Of a stretch of 64,000 bases of DNA, positions 27,001 through 34,766 are shown one piece after another. Within the stretch, counting starts at the first letter, position 1. Each line of letters begins with the position of its first letter. Source of the stretch: Woeseiaceae bacterium (GTDB lineage: Bacteria > Pseudomonadota > Gammaproteobacteria > Steroidobacterales > Woeseiaceae); assembly GCA_021773075.1 (NCBI GenBank), contig JAJFKT010000002.1:159151-223150 (forward strand). The letters are read 5' to 3'. The notes under the pieces are model-generated. The model was not told the DNA's origin. It searched no databases and worked only from the letters and a program-made list of their open reading frames with translations. The translations under genes were made by a program, and so were the position numbers.

Positions 27001-29458
27001 ACGCCACCTACATACCTTGAAGGGTGGCGCCCGGATGGCCGGTATCACCGCAATGGGAAATTTGAGTCACGAACTCGAAACTCTGTTGATCTCGGTTGAC
27101 GAGGGGCGCGTTAAGGCCACGCCTGCAGTGGAGGATTTGCTGCAACGGAGTATTGACGAGTTGCACCGCATGCGAGACACCGTCATCGCGGGCAAGCATG
27201 TGAAATCATCGACCGAGCTCGAACAACGCATTCAGCATGCAAACGCAGGATTTGAGGTTGCCGACGACGCTGATGTTGAGATTGCGCAGCCGGATCCGAG
27301 CGTCGAAGATGCTCCGTCGGCAGAGTTCACAATGGAGCCGGACGATACCGTTAGCATGGTGATCGTGGATTCACCCCTCGCGGATGAGCTCGCCGAAATC
27401 GGCACGGAAAAAGAAGCAGCGGCCGAAATTGCGCCGGCGCCCACAAAGGCGCCAGAAACAGACGAAAAGGGATCGGCTGACGAAAAGGGGTCAGACCCCA
27501 TTTCCGCCATTCCCGAAAAGGGGTCAGACCCCATTTCCGAGCCCGAAAATGGGGCCGACCCCATTACGGATGAAGTTCCTGAGCCCAAACCCAAACCGAA
27601 AACACCCGCCGAGGTTCGGCAAATTCGCTCGCCCGAGACGCGACAGGAATTTGCTCGAATTGATGCGGAACTGCTCGAGGATTTGCTCAACGCCGCCGGC
27701 GAAATCAGCATTTATCACTCGCGGCTTAGCCAGCAAGTCAATTCATTCGAATTTCATGTCGATGAGCTGGAGCAGACTATTGCGCGCTTGCGTGAGCAGC
27801 TGCGAAAACTTGAGAACGAGACCGAAGCGCAGATTATGCATAGCCACCAGGATACCTTGGTGGCACGAGACTTCGACCCGCTCGAACTCGATCGATATTC
27901 CACGATTCAGCAGTTGTCACGTGCACTGGCGGAATCGGCCAGTGATCTCACCAGCCTCAAGGAGTTGTTACAGTCGGTAACCTCTGAGGCAGAAGGTCTG
28001 CTCGTGCAGCAGTCGCGCGTCACCGCTGAGTTGCAGGACGGGTTGATGCGAACACGCATGGTTCCGTTTGAACGACACGTTGGACGGCTGACGCGCCTCG
28101 TACGGCAGGCGGCAGAGGAATCCGGCAAGCGTGCCGAACTGGTCGTTGAAGGCGCTTCCGGCGAACTGGATCGCCAGGTGCTCGACAAGATGCTGCCGCC
28201 GTTTGAACATATGTTGAGGAACTCGATCGTGCATGGCATCGAGGGGTCTTCCGAACGCCAGGCGGCCGGCAAGGCAGCAGTTGGCCGAATCGCTATCCGC
28301 CTGCATCGTGAAGGTGCTGAAATGGTCATCGATGTTGCAGATGACGGCGCAGGCCTGGATGTTGATGCCATTCGGCGCAAAGCATACGAGCTTGATCTTT
28401 TGAAACCGGACAGCAAGGTTACGGATGAGGAGATCATGCAGCTGATCCTGACACCTGGATTTACTACTGCATCCGCTGTAACCCAATCGGCGGGCCGCGG
28501 TGTCGGTATGGACGTCGTCGCCAATGAAGTGAAGAAACTTGGCGGCTCGTTACGCATAAGCTCGATGACAGGGCAGGGAACCAACTTCACCGTGCGCTTG
28601 CCGTTCACGCTCGCAATTACGCAAGCACTGATCGTTCGTACTGGCGAGGAAGTCTACGCACTACCGCTGCCGACTGTGGAAGGCGTCGCACGAATTCCTC
28701 GCGCTGAGTTGGAAAGTCTCCTGAGCCAGACCGAGCCGAGCTATCAGTACGGCGAACAGTCCTACAAATTCCGACACCTGGGCATGTATCTTGGCGGTCA
28801 GGCCGCAAAGCTGCCCGAGGACGAGGCCTTTATCCCGGTCATTCTTGTGCATGCAGGAGAGTATTCAGCGGCGCTGCTGGTTGATGAGATGCTGGCGAGT
28901 CGCGAGATCGTTGTAAAAGCAGTTGGCCCACAGTTGGCCGGTATTCGCGGCGTTTCCGGTGCGACAATCCTTGGCGACGGCAGCATCGTTTTGATCCTGG
29001 ATATTCACGCCCTGGTGCGCACCGGCGCGCCGGTCGTTGAGATCAGAAAAGCGGCGCCAACGCCGAGCGACGATCGTCCGCTGGCGCTGGTTGTCGATGA
29101 CTCGATCACGGTGCGACGAGTGACCGAGAGATTCCTGCAGCGAAACGGTCTGCGTTGCGCGACAGCGAAAGATGGTCTCGATGCCATCGCTGTCATGCAG
29201 GATGCGAAGCCCGACATCATATTGCTGGATATTGAAATGCCACGGATGGACGGCTATGAGTTTGCATCTCATGTGCGCAACGACAATCGTGTTTCCGACG
29301 TGCCGATCATCATGATTACCTCGCGCGTAGGCGACAAACACCGGGCGCGCGCCATTGAATTGGGCGTGAACGACTACCTCGGAAAGCCGTATCAGGATAC
29401 GCAGTTGCTCGAGGCGATTCGCCGCCAGCTGGAAGAAAGAGGAATTGAGTTGCAATGA
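24032..29458 (+). CDS. chpA: Chemosensory histidine kinase ChpA (PilL) with multiple HPt domains
   Basis: 1808 residues, cytosolic, the signalling hub of twitching. The first ~600 residues are helical and hold degenerate phosphotransfer-like bundles. Three canonical HPt domains follow with His near 680 (FHTLKGSGR), 830 (CHTLHGSAN) and 993 (LHTLKGGAR). A charged linker (~1115-1190) is interrupted by palindromic DNA repeats. Next come a dimerisation region, the HATPase domain (MLRNSIVHGIE, DDGAGLD, GRGVGMDVV), a CheW domain and a C-terminal receiver (~1682-1800; VVDDS, ILLDIEMPRMDG, LGKPY). P. aeruginosa ChpA is longer (~2470 residues, eight phosphotransfer domains). It overlaps chpC by 4 bases. 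Confidence 0.95.
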   Translation: MTGDTGIHEQMISDDTGNGAARALSIISAPLMETIRNAHLALEDCVDGRGGTAALKRTGELLHQAGGALKITETYGAALLVEEMELACDYLVALRAGQGRDDGLEALTRSMVQLPVYIERLLGGGRDIALVLLPMLNDLRAARGEPLLSEGTLLLLNLSPSRSAKKDEARQGSGEDPILVSRRLRPKFQLALLGWIKGGESKRHLDTLSKVSAALENSSTRDDMYQLWWVVSGVLEALQNGGLETSIAIKRLLGQADRQLKYVIDEGLHAYDRHPVADLLNNLLYYVARSSSAGTRIGEIRAAFNLSELLPGDEQVEEARDALSAPSAKLMETVAAAIKDDLSRVKDVLDIFVRTGMNKSSELVPQLELLKKISDTLGVLGLGELRGDVDGEIDRLRSVVERGGVANDQVILDIASTLLRVEDRLDQQLVRLTAPRESGTTETDTEDDQEFQKVTESVMRECIINLARVKETISQSFASESASRGLDSVPSLIRGIKSGLLLLDKTRAMEVVERVGRFVITMLNAGGPKILNQKETDRLADVIVSIEYYMETVKAGRSEPWYMLDNAEACLAVLRDVEARLDELSEQSDTPAEATQKLSAASVEELAIKALEESGKASLQATEVIPLPVVSQSVQQMDPELIELFIEEAKEEVASIKRHLPAWAASPDGMDTLITVRRSFHTLKGSGRMVGAERIGEYCWAVENLLNRLINRTLQRTPPMIDFIQLAAGAVPELIEQLEVGAEPASNINLYIARANAFAEGDPNAAVLTIAEPAAEETTEEEPALEMDPVLYDIFSKETAGHLRVITDYLAACEGHEPPFDVTDKLYRACHTLHGSANMANVERGVAVAAVLNRFVRRIYDHKVGFTGSGIDALRAAARAIETIVGDINNIDRDRADYTALIAHIGKVSDAAIAAEAGQSDQAPVPRQEVPAPKPVVAEVVVEEVIEEAEYDAEIAAIFTEESAELLEEADQALISWSKDRSSQPMEELKRHLHTLKGGARMAGITAMGNLSHELETLLISVDEGRVKATPAVEDLLQRSIDELHRMRDTVIAGKHVKSSTELEQRIQHANAGFEVADDADVEIAQPDPSVEDAPSAEFTMEPDDTVSMVIVDSPLADELAEIGTEKEAAAEIAPAPTKAPETDEKGSADEKGSDPISAIPEKGSDPISEPENGADPITDEVPEPKPKPKTPAEVRQIRSPETRQEFARIDAELLEDLLNAAGEISIYHSRLSQQVNSFEFHVDELEQTIARLREQLRKLENETEAQIMHSHQDTLVARDFDPLELDRYSTIQQLSRALAESASDLTSLKELLQSVTSEAEGLLVQQSRVTAELQDGLMRTRMVPFERHVGRLTRLVRQAAEESGKRAELVVEGASGELDRQVLDKMLPPFEHMLRNSIVHGIEGSSERQAAGKAAVGRIAIRLHREGAEMVIDVADDGAGLDVDAIRRKAYELDLLKPDSKVTDEEIMQLILTPGFTTASAVTQSAGRGVGMDVVANEVKKLGGSLRISSMTGQGTNFTVRLPFTLAITQALIVRTGEEVYALPLPTVEGVARIPRAELESLLSQTEPSYQYGEQSYKFRHLGMYLGGQAAKLPEDEAFIPVILVHAGEYSAALLVDEMLASREIVVKAVGPQLAGIRGVSGATILGDGSIVLILDIHALVRTGAPVVEIRKAAPTPSDDRPLALVVDDSITVRRVTERFLQRNGLRCATAKDGLDAIAVMQDAKPDIILLDIEMPRMDGYEFASHVRNDNRVSDVPIIMITSRVGDKHRARAIELGVNDYLGKPYQDTQLLEAIRRQLEERGIELQ
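27464..27568. repeat. Palindromic repeat cluster inside chpA
   Basis: Two identical 24-base units (27482-27505 and 27515-27538) contain the inverted repeat GGGGTC-A-GACCCC flanked by GAAAA and ATTTCC. A third unit (27545-27568) has GGGGCCGACCCC with the same flanks, and a degenerate half copy starts at 27464. All stay in the chpA frame and read as EKGSDPIS / ENGADPIT. They lie in the linker between the last HPt domain and the kinase. Confidence 0.9.
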
Positions 29459-29925
29459 GTACCGAAGCAGAAGAACTCTATAGCCTGCTTGTGCCGTTGT
29501 CGGATGACCGACTGATTGTGCCACGCGCTTGCGTTGCGGAGGTTGTCCGGTTTTCGAACGCGGAAAAGGTCGAAGGTGCACATGAATGGATGCTTGGAAC
29601 AGTCAACTGGAATGGCCGGCCGTTGCCTGTCATCTCGTTCGAGGGTGCACTGGGCAAGGAAGTTCCCGTAACGACCGGCCGCTCGCGAGTTGTTGTTTTT
29701 TACGCAAATACCGGGCAACTCAAGACCGGCCACTTTGGTATTTTGACACAGGGGTTTCCGCAACTCGTGCGCGTAAACCGCGACGTTTTGAAACTCGAAT
29801 CGAAGGAAGGCTGGCCGGCCGAGGCACCCGTGTTGTGTCGAGTCCGCATGATCAATGAGTTCCCGCTGATCCCGAATCTTGAGCAAGTAGAAGCGATGTT
29901 GGCAACCGAATCCCTGCAGGCCTGA
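29455..29925 (+). CDS. chpC: CheW-like protein ChpC
   Basis: 156 residues with one CheW-like domain (LVPLSDDRLIVPRACVAEVVRF, EWMLGTVNWNGRPLPVISFEGALG). In P. aeruginosa ChpC is a second adaptor of the Pil-Chp system that may link other receptors. The ATG overlaps the chpA stop (ATGA), so it is translationally coupled. The methylesterase gene chpB, which lies between chpA and chpC in Pseudomonas, is absent. Six bases separate the stop from the convergent rsmE gene, and no terminator is visible. Confidence 0.88.
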   Translation: MSTEAEELYSLLVPLSDDRLIVPRACVAEVVRFSNAEKVEGAHEWMLGTVNWNGRPLPVISFEGALGKEVPVTTGRSRVVVFYANTGQLKTGHFGILTQGFPQLVRVNRDVLKLESKEGWPAEAPVLCRVRMINEFPLIPNLEQVEAMLATESLQA

Positions 29926-29931
29926 CTGGAC

Positions 29932-30666
29932 TTAGCGTAAATCGCCCCATAAACACTGCAGGACGGTAAGCGTTGCGATCGCAGCGGACTCTGTGCGCAG
30001 TACCCGCGGGCCGAGCGATACGGACTTAAACCCAGAGAATTCGGCATCTCCGTATTCGCTATCGCTGAAGCCGCCTTCCGGACCTATGAGGACGCATATT
30101 TTTGTTTCCGGTTTGGGAGTACTCGCGAGTGGCGTCACCGCATTGGGTCTGAGAATCAGTTCCGTATCGAGTTTTTCGGGCTTGGTCCCGAACCAGTTAT
30201 TAAGCGGAATCGGGGAGTCGATTAGCGGCAAGCGGGTTCGACCACACTGTTCGGATGCGCTGATCGCGATCCTCTGCCAGTGTTCACGACGTTTTTCTGC
30301 GCGCGCAGCATCGAATTTGACGACGTTGTATTCCGTGAGAACGGGCGTGATTCGTTTCACTCCTAACTCAGTCGCTTTCTGCACAACGAAGTCCATGCGC
30401 TCGCCGCGCGAGATGCTCTGAACGAGGTGGATCTTGAGCGGCGATTCTGTGTCTGCCTCGAAGCTCTCGCCGAGCGCAAGACTGACGCTATTTTTGGTGA
30501 TGCGAGTGATCGTCGCTGGCCACTCCGGACCATCGCCATTGAACACCGAAATGGTGTCGCCAACACGTGAGCGCAGGGCCTTACCAAGGTATCTCGCCGG
30601 ATCCCCGTCCACTTCAAACTCGGCGCCGTTGATCAATGCGCCGGAAACAAATAGCCTCGTACTCAT
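29932..30666 (-). CDS. rsmE: 16S rRNA (uracil-1498-N3)-methyltransferase RsmE
   Basis: Methylates U1498 of 16S rRNA in the assembled 30S subunit. 244 residues with an N-terminal PUA-like domain and a SPOUT (trefoil-knot) domain. Knot motifs are CVLIGPEGGFSDSEYGDAE and LGPRVLRTESAAIATLTVLQ; SEQCGRTRLP is also typical. It lies head-to-head with ampD over 27 bases and converges with chpC. rsmE follows the chp genes in Pseudomonas too. Confidence 0.96.
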   Translation of the reverse strand: MSTRLFVSGALINGAEFEVDGDPARYLGKALRSRVGDTISVFNGDGPEWPATITRITKNSVSLALGESFEADTESPLKIHLVQSISRGERMDFVVQKATELGVKRITPVLTEYNVVKFDAARAEKRREHWQRIAISASEQCGRTRLPLIDSPIPLNNWFGTKPEKLDTELILRPNAVTPLASTPKPETKICVLIGPEGGFSDSEYGDAEFSGFKSVSLGPRVLRTESAAIATLTVLQCLWGDLR

Positions 30667-30693
30667 GTGTTCGAAATCATGCCCTAACTAGAC

Positions 30694-31269
30694 GTGGCTA
30701 GCGACTTTACGGTTAATCCGGAATCCGGGCTTATTGAGCCGGCACGGCTGTGTTTGAGCCCGAATCGTGATAAACGCCCGGCTGACACGGTGCCTGACCT
30801 TATTATTTTGCACGGCATTAGCTTGCCCCCCGGCGAATTCGGCGGAAGCGAGATTGAAGCGTTGTTTATGAATGAGCTCGACTGGGATGCACATCCGTAT
30901 TTCGATGAAATACGGGGGATGCAGGTTTCCGCGCATTTGCTTATTCGACGCGACGCCGAATTGATCCAATTTGTGCCTTTTAACGAGCGTGCGTGGCACG
31001 CAGGAGAGTCAGTTTTCCGCGGGCGTACGCGCTGTAATGATTTTGCTATTGGCATAGAGCTCGAGGGCGAGGACGAGACACCCTATGATGACAGGCAGTA
31101 CGCGATTCTGCCGGCGGTGCTGCAGGCCCTGTCTGACGCCTATCCCGAGCTGTCAGCGCAGCAACTCGTTGGCCATTTTGACGTCGCTCCCGGGCGCAAG
31201 AGCGATCCAGGTCCTGCTTTCGACTGGCTGCGCTTGTATGATGCACTTGAGGAGCAACTCGAGAACTAA
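30694..31269 (+). CDS. ampD: 1,6-anhydro-N-acetylmuramyl-L-alanine amidase AmpD
   Basis: A cytosolic zinc amidase that cuts the peptide from recycled anhydro-muropeptides and so keeps the AmpR/AmpC beta-lactamase switch off. 191 residues of amidase_2 fold. Zinc ligands are His40 (LIILHGISLP), His161 (GHFDVAPG) and Asp171 (RKSDPGP); Glu122-type catalytic region IGIELEGEDETPYDD is present. It lacks a signal peptide, as expected. Start GTG at 30694. ampE follows two bases after the stop. Confidence 0.96.
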   Translation: MASDFTVNPESGLIEPARLCLSPNRDKRPADTVPDLIILHGISLPPGEFGGSEIEALFMNELDWDAHPYFDEIRGMQVSAHLLIRRDAELIQFVPFNERAWHAGESVFRGRTRCNDFAIGIELEGEDETPYDDRQYAILPAVLQALSDAYPELSAQQLVGHFDVAPGRKSDPGPAFDWLRLYDALEEQLEN

Positions 31270-31271
31270 AT

Positions 31272-32204
31272 ATGCATCTGATCGCTTTACTAATTGGGCT
31301 GGCCATCGAACGACTCGCAACGCAGTTATTCCACTGGCGGCGAATGCGCTGGGTGGATCGGATTATCGATGCCGGGTTTCGGCAGGCTGAACGCCTCGGC
31401 AGCTGGCCGGCGTTAATTCCTGTCGTTATTCTTGCCGTGTTATTAGCACTGCCCGTATTCGGGATTATGTATTTCCTGGGTGACACGCTGCAGGGCTTCA
31501 CCTATTTGATACTGGCTGTTGTTGTCTTGATGTTTTCGATCGGCCCGCAGGACATTGGTGAAGAGGTTGCCGGATATTGTAAGGCGCTGGAGTCTGAAGA
31601 CGAGGAGCGAATCCAGATCACGGCGAAGGCAATTATCGAAGGCGAGGTCCCGAGCGACGCTCGCGAACGCATCGCGCGGGTTGAAGAAGCAGTCTGTGTA
31701 CAGGCCAATAATCGATTGTTCGCAGTAATTTTCTGGTTCGTATTGTTAGGCGCAATTTCGGGATCTATCGGCCCTTTGGCAGCCTGGACCTATCGCGTAA
31801 CAGACCTGATTCGACGACGCGCGGTGTTTAGCGCCGCCCGTGAAGAAAGTAGCGACGGCTTCATTGCGAGAATTAGGGATGCAGCAGAAATGTTGCACGG
31901 CTGGCTCGCGTGGGTACCAGCCAGACTAACAGCATTGGGTTATGCGACAGCGGGACATGCGGACGAGGCGATTGCCGCATTGCGGGCACCGAGCGAAGAA
32001 CGCAACGACAGTTCGTCCGAGCACAATGAGCACCTGCTTGCGCGTGTCGGAGTAGCGGCATTGGCGTTGCATGACCAGTCTGACGAGACGATCACGGAGC
32101 GCGGAATTCGCGGTGCTCAAGCCGCCAACAAAATGGTGTTTCGATTACTGCTGATATTTGCAGTTGTTATCGCTGCGATGACCCTTTACGGCTCGACGCG
32201 TTGA
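31272..32204 (+). CDS. ampE: Membrane protein AmpE
   Basis: 310 residues, inner membrane, with four or five hydrophobic helices (about 50-66, 72-92, 147-170 and 287-305). It belongs to the AmpE/CobD-like family; motifs IGPQDIGEEV, RLFAVIFWFVLLGAISGSIGPLAAWTYRVTDLI and W-V-P-A-R-L-T-A-L-G-Y are characteristic. The gene pair ampDE is conserved; AmpE is suggested to assist muropeptide recycling or sensing, with no settled mechanism. Two bases separate it from ampD. Confidence 0.93.
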   Translation: MHLIALLIGLAIERLATQLFHWRRMRWVDRIIDAGFRQAERLGSWPALIPVVILAVLLALPVFGIMYFLGDTLQGFTYLILAVVVLMFSIGPQDIGEEVAGYCKALESEDEERIQITAKAIIEGEVPSDARERIARVEEAVCVQANNRLFAVIFWFVLLGAISGSIGPLAAWTYRVTDLIRRRAVFSAAREESSDGFIARIRDAAEMLHGWLAWVPARLTALGYATAGHADEAIAALRAPSEERNDSSSEHNEHLLARVGVAALALHDQSDETITERGIRGAQAANKMVFRLLLIFAVVIAAMTLYGSTR

Positions 32205-32222
32205 GATCGAAGTCGACATTCA

Positions 32223-32657
32223 GTGTCACTGATTATTCGACCAGCGGCGGCTGAAGACCTCGGGCCGACAATCGAATTATTACAGGCAGCTGGGCTGCCA
32301 ACTGCTGATATAAGTGCTGAGCATTTACTGTTCGTAGCTGAAGATACTCAAATAATTCAAGGTGTTATAGGTCGGGAGTTGTTTGGTGTTACAGCACTGC
32401 TGCGGTCTCTGGTTGTTTCCCCTGATGCCCGCGGTATCGGAATCGGACCTGCGTTGATCACCGCCTTGGAAGCCGCGTGCATGACGGATCGTGTTCGCGA
32501 AATTTGGCTTCTTACGATCGATGCGGATAAATTTTTCGCGAAGCTTGGATTTGTAAAACGTGAAAGAGCAGATGCTCCGGACGCTATAAGAAACACACAA
32601 GAGTATTCAGGCCTGTGCCCGGGCGACGCCGTGTTGATGTCGAAGCGCCTCGACTAG
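32223..32657 (+). CDS. GNAT acetyltransferase, ArsN2-like
   Basis: 144 residues of one GNAT domain. The acetyl-CoA loop is VVSPDARGIGIGPALITALE and the C-terminal part LLTIDADKFFAKLGFVKRERADAP...QEYSGLCP strongly recalls the ArsN2 group, named from arsenic-resistance operons. No arsenic genes are nearby, so the substrate is open. Start at GTG 32223 without a strong RBS; it follows ampE by 18 bases and may be read through from it. Confidence 0.82.
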   Translation: MSLIIRPAAAEDLGPTIELLQAAGLPTADISAEHLLFVAEDTQIIQGVIGRELFGVTALLRSLVVSPDARGIGIGPALITALEAACMTDRVREIWLLTIDADKFFAKLGFVKRERADAPDAIRNTQEYSGLCPGDAVLMSKRLD

Positions 32658-32670
32658 TCGCTGTGTTTCT

Positions 32671-33372
32671 TTACGAGCAGTTTGCGACTTCCATTCTATA
32701 CGGGATGTACAAAGTTAGTTCGGACACGCCGGTTCGTTCCCACTGTACACGGCCTTCCAGCCCGCCGATTGTTATCTCGCAACTCGCGTTCATCGCCCGA
32801 TCGACTTTCGCATTTTCCGTGGCTATTTTTTCAATAATCTCGTAGCGGTATTGCTCTGGCCCGATGATGCTGAGGCCTATATCTCCGAGCGGGATGATTT
32901 CGGTTCGTCCGACCGTCTTAGCACCTGAAATAAAATCGCGTAAGTCCGCAATCTGTACTTTTGAACTCCGGTCTTGGTTCAGGGCGACTTTTGCATAAAT
33001 CTCGATGTAGTTAGTATCTACACGTTGCCTATCTTCAAGCAGCAGCAGCGATTCATCATCAAGATTAATTGGCTCCAGAAAACCCCGTCCGTAGGAGAGC
33101 GCCATCCCTTTCATCGAGTCGGATCGCTTAATTAAGTTTTCGATCGTTTCGATAATTTCCGATTTGCGAAGAGAAGATGACCGACTGTCGTTAACCAAGC
33201 GAATGTTCTGGACCAGGAAGTCCGCTTTCTTTGTAATAGTGACTGCGGGCATTTCGTAGTAATCGACATCGACTCTTGAGCCTGTCACCACAATTTCCTC
33301 CAGGGAAAGGTCTTGAGCCAATGCCACCGATGCTGCCATCCAGCACAAAGCCGAAAGTCCGATAATTTTCAT
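32671..33372 (-). CDS. Secreted protein with a TonB-receptor-like N-terminal motif
   Basis: 233 residues. A cleavable signal peptide (to about ALA19) is followed by LSLEEIVVTGSRVD, the phrase that opens many TonB-dependent receptor plugs, but no plug or barrel follows. The rest is a soluble alpha/beta domain with regular strands (YIEIYAKVALNQD, TEIIPLGDIGLSIIGPEQYRYEII, CEITIGGLEGRVQWERT, LTLYIPYRMEV). I do not recognise the family; a SIMPL-type periplasmic fold is one guess. Its ATG overlaps the stop of a small membrane-protein gene by ATGA. Confidence 0.7.
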   Translation of the reverse strand: MKIIGLSALCWMAASVALAQDLSLEEIVVTGSRVDVDYYEMPAVTITKKADFLVQNIRLVNDSRSSSLRKSEIIETIENLIKRSDSMKGMALSYGRGFLEPINLDDESLLLLEDRQRVDTNYIEIYAKVALNQDRSSKVQIADLRDFISGAKTVGRTEIIPLGDIGLSIIGPEQYRYEIIEKIATENAKVDRAMNASCEITIGGLEGRVQWERTGVSELTLYIPYRMEVANCS

Positions 33373-33551
33373 AGGTATATGTCCGTTGTCATAATTTGGA
33401 TTTCAAAAGTGGCCGATACGCTGCTCGCGAGTGACACAGCCTTCGGCCCAGCGGTCGGCGGTTCCCAGCCAAGAATACCGAGACTCATAAGGCCGCTGAT
33501 ACAAACGAGCGCACCGCAGCCGATCCTCGTGATTTCAACTAAGCGAGCCAT
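33369..33551 (-). CDS. Small membrane protein coupled to the secreted gene
   Basis: 60 residues from the ATG at 33551 (an ATG nine codons further out is possible). GGGGCAGG lies five bases upstream. One hydrophobic helix (GCGALVCISGLMSLGILGW) would span the inner membrane. The stop overlaps the ATG of the next gene by four bases, the pattern of true coupled genes, which is my main evidence. No family recognised. The opposite strand also holds an open frame here, but without signal or neighbours to support it. Confidence 0.5.
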   Translation of the reverse strand: MARLVEITRIGCGALVCISGLMSLGILGWEPPTAGPKAVSLASSVSATFEIQIMTTDIYL

Positions 33552-33647
33552 AACACCTGCCCCGACATTCGTGTTCATCAGTGGTGATTCGATAGTTTAC
33601 CACCGCCGGGATTGCGCTCGGCTTGTTTGGGTTTTGCCCAACGAGTC

Positions 33648-33653
33648 TATACT
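33648..33653 (+). promoter_or_regulatory. Possible -10 box TATACT
   Basis: TATACT lies 26 bases before the ATG at 33679 in the gap between divergent genes. Only poor -35 matches (TTGTTT with a 19-base spacer) are seen. Confidence 0.25.
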
Positions 33654-33678
33654 GAGGCAATCGTAAGTGGAGATTGAT

Positions 33679-34092
33679 ATGACCCAGGAAACAACGCTTC
33701 GCTGGCTCAAGTTTGGCTCAGCACTCACTATATTCTTCGGCCTAATGGTAGCAGCCGCCGCAACCCCGCTTGGGGCAGCGCCAACTGAATTCCTGGCCGA
33801 TCTAATATTTTTTCCGATTGACGGCGCGCAAAATGTAGCCGCCGCTGAAACACGGCTGATGAATGCGATTGGTGGCGGCGTAATGGCGGGGTGGGGCGTG
33901 CTCCTTTGGATGTTATCTACCCATCTTTTCCCGCGCGACCAGGGACTGGCCGCCAAACTAATCATCACCAGTATTGTCACTTGGTTCGTTATTGACAGTA
34001 GCGGCTCAATACTCGCAGGTGCCCCGCTGAACGCAGTTTTTAACGTGTCGTTCTTGCTGGTATTTTGTGTGCCGCTATGGCGATATCGTTAG
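33679..34092 (+). CDS. Four-helix inner-membrane protein
   Basis: 137 residues from the ATG at 33679, six bases after GTGGAG; a GTG four codons upstream is less likely. Four hydrophobic segments: about 10-32, 63-82, 92-112 and 114-132. The loop between helices 1 and 2 (LADLIFFPIDGAQNVAAAETRLMNAIGGG) is the best-conserved-looking part. I do not recognise a named family; small membrane proteins of this shape are common as hypothetical genes in marine proteobacteria. Single-gene unit facing the cobalamin gene. Confidence 0.75.
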   Translation: MTQETTLRWLKFGSALTIFFGLMVAAAATPLGAAPTEFLADLIFFPIDGAQNVAAAETRLMNAIGGGVMAGWGVLLWMLSTHLFPRDQGLAAKLIITSIVTWFVIDSSGSILAGAPLNAVFNVSFLLVFCVPLWRYR

Positions 34093-34116
34093 AACGGTCA
34101 GGCCAATGGCCACGTA

Positions 34117-34665
34117 TTAACGATCGCGCCTCCACAACACCTCTTGCCCCGACTCAGCACGGGAGAGGACTCGGGCAATCACAAACAGCAGATCGGATAA
34201 TCGATTCAGATACTTGATTGCCTCATCCCGAACAGCTTCGACGCCGGCTAAGGTAGTAACGCGACGCTCCGCTCGACGAACGACTGTTCGAGCCAGATGA
34301 CACGCAGCAGCAGCGGGACCGCCGCCGGGCAAAATAAATTCCTTTAGCATCGGAAGATCTGCGTTGAATCCGTCGAGATCGGATTCGAGTCGATCGATGA
34401 ATTCTTGCTTCACCGCACTATGGCCGGGAATACAAAGTTCGCCGCCGAGTTCGAACAGGTCGTGCTGCACCTCGATAAGGCAGGAGCGAATCACGACTGG
34501 CACGGAATCTACGGCGAGAATGACCCCGATTGCCGAGTTTGCTTCATCGACAGTGCCGTAGGCCTCAACCCGGGTGGCGTCCTTAGCCACGCGACTGCCG
34601 TCGCCGAGTCCTGTAGTGCCGTCGTCGCCGGTGCGTGTGTAAATCTTACTGAGTCTGTTTCCCAT
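34117..34665 (-). CDS. Cob(I)yrinic acid a,c-diamide adenosyltransferase (PduO/MMAB type)
   Basis: Moves the adenosyl group from ATP to cob(I)alamin, making coenzyme B12. 182 residues from the ATG at 34665, which starts MGNRLSKIYTRTGDDGTTGLGDG, the typical N-terminus; an upstream extension has no family support. RVEAYGTVDEANSAIG, FILPGGGPAAAACHLARTVVRRAERRV and LNRLSDLLFVIAR complete the family signature. No cobalamin synthesis genes or riboswitch are seen in this window, so it probably serves salvage. Confidence 0.95.
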   Translation of the reverse strand: MGNRLSKIYTRTGDDGTTGLGDGSRVAKDATRVEAYGTVDEANSAIGVILAVDSVPVVIRSCLIEVQHDLFELGGELCIPGHSAVKQEFIDRLESDLDGFNADLPMLKEFILPGGGPAAAACHLARTVVRRAERRVTTLAGVEAVRDEAIKYLNRLSDLLFVIARVLSRAESGQEVLWRRDR

Positions 34666-34766
34666 GCACAGACGATAGGTAGGCGCCAGGAGGGTGTCAA
34701 GAAACGAGCTTGTTTCCAGACCCGGCAGCGGCCATAGTTGCGCCGTCAATATTGATATCAGGATCT

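Noticed and set aside
27464..27568. Short CRISPR-like appearance of the repeats
   Set aside because: The spacings are irregular and short, the repeats lie in an open reading frame, and no cas genes occur.
27384..27980. 198-residue frame overlapping chpA
   Set aside because: A shadow in another frame of the kinase linker; its Pro/Arg repeats come from the palindromes.
33313..33666. 117-residue plus-strand frame
   Set aside because: It overlaps the start of the secreted gene and the coupled small gene on the other strand; no RBS.
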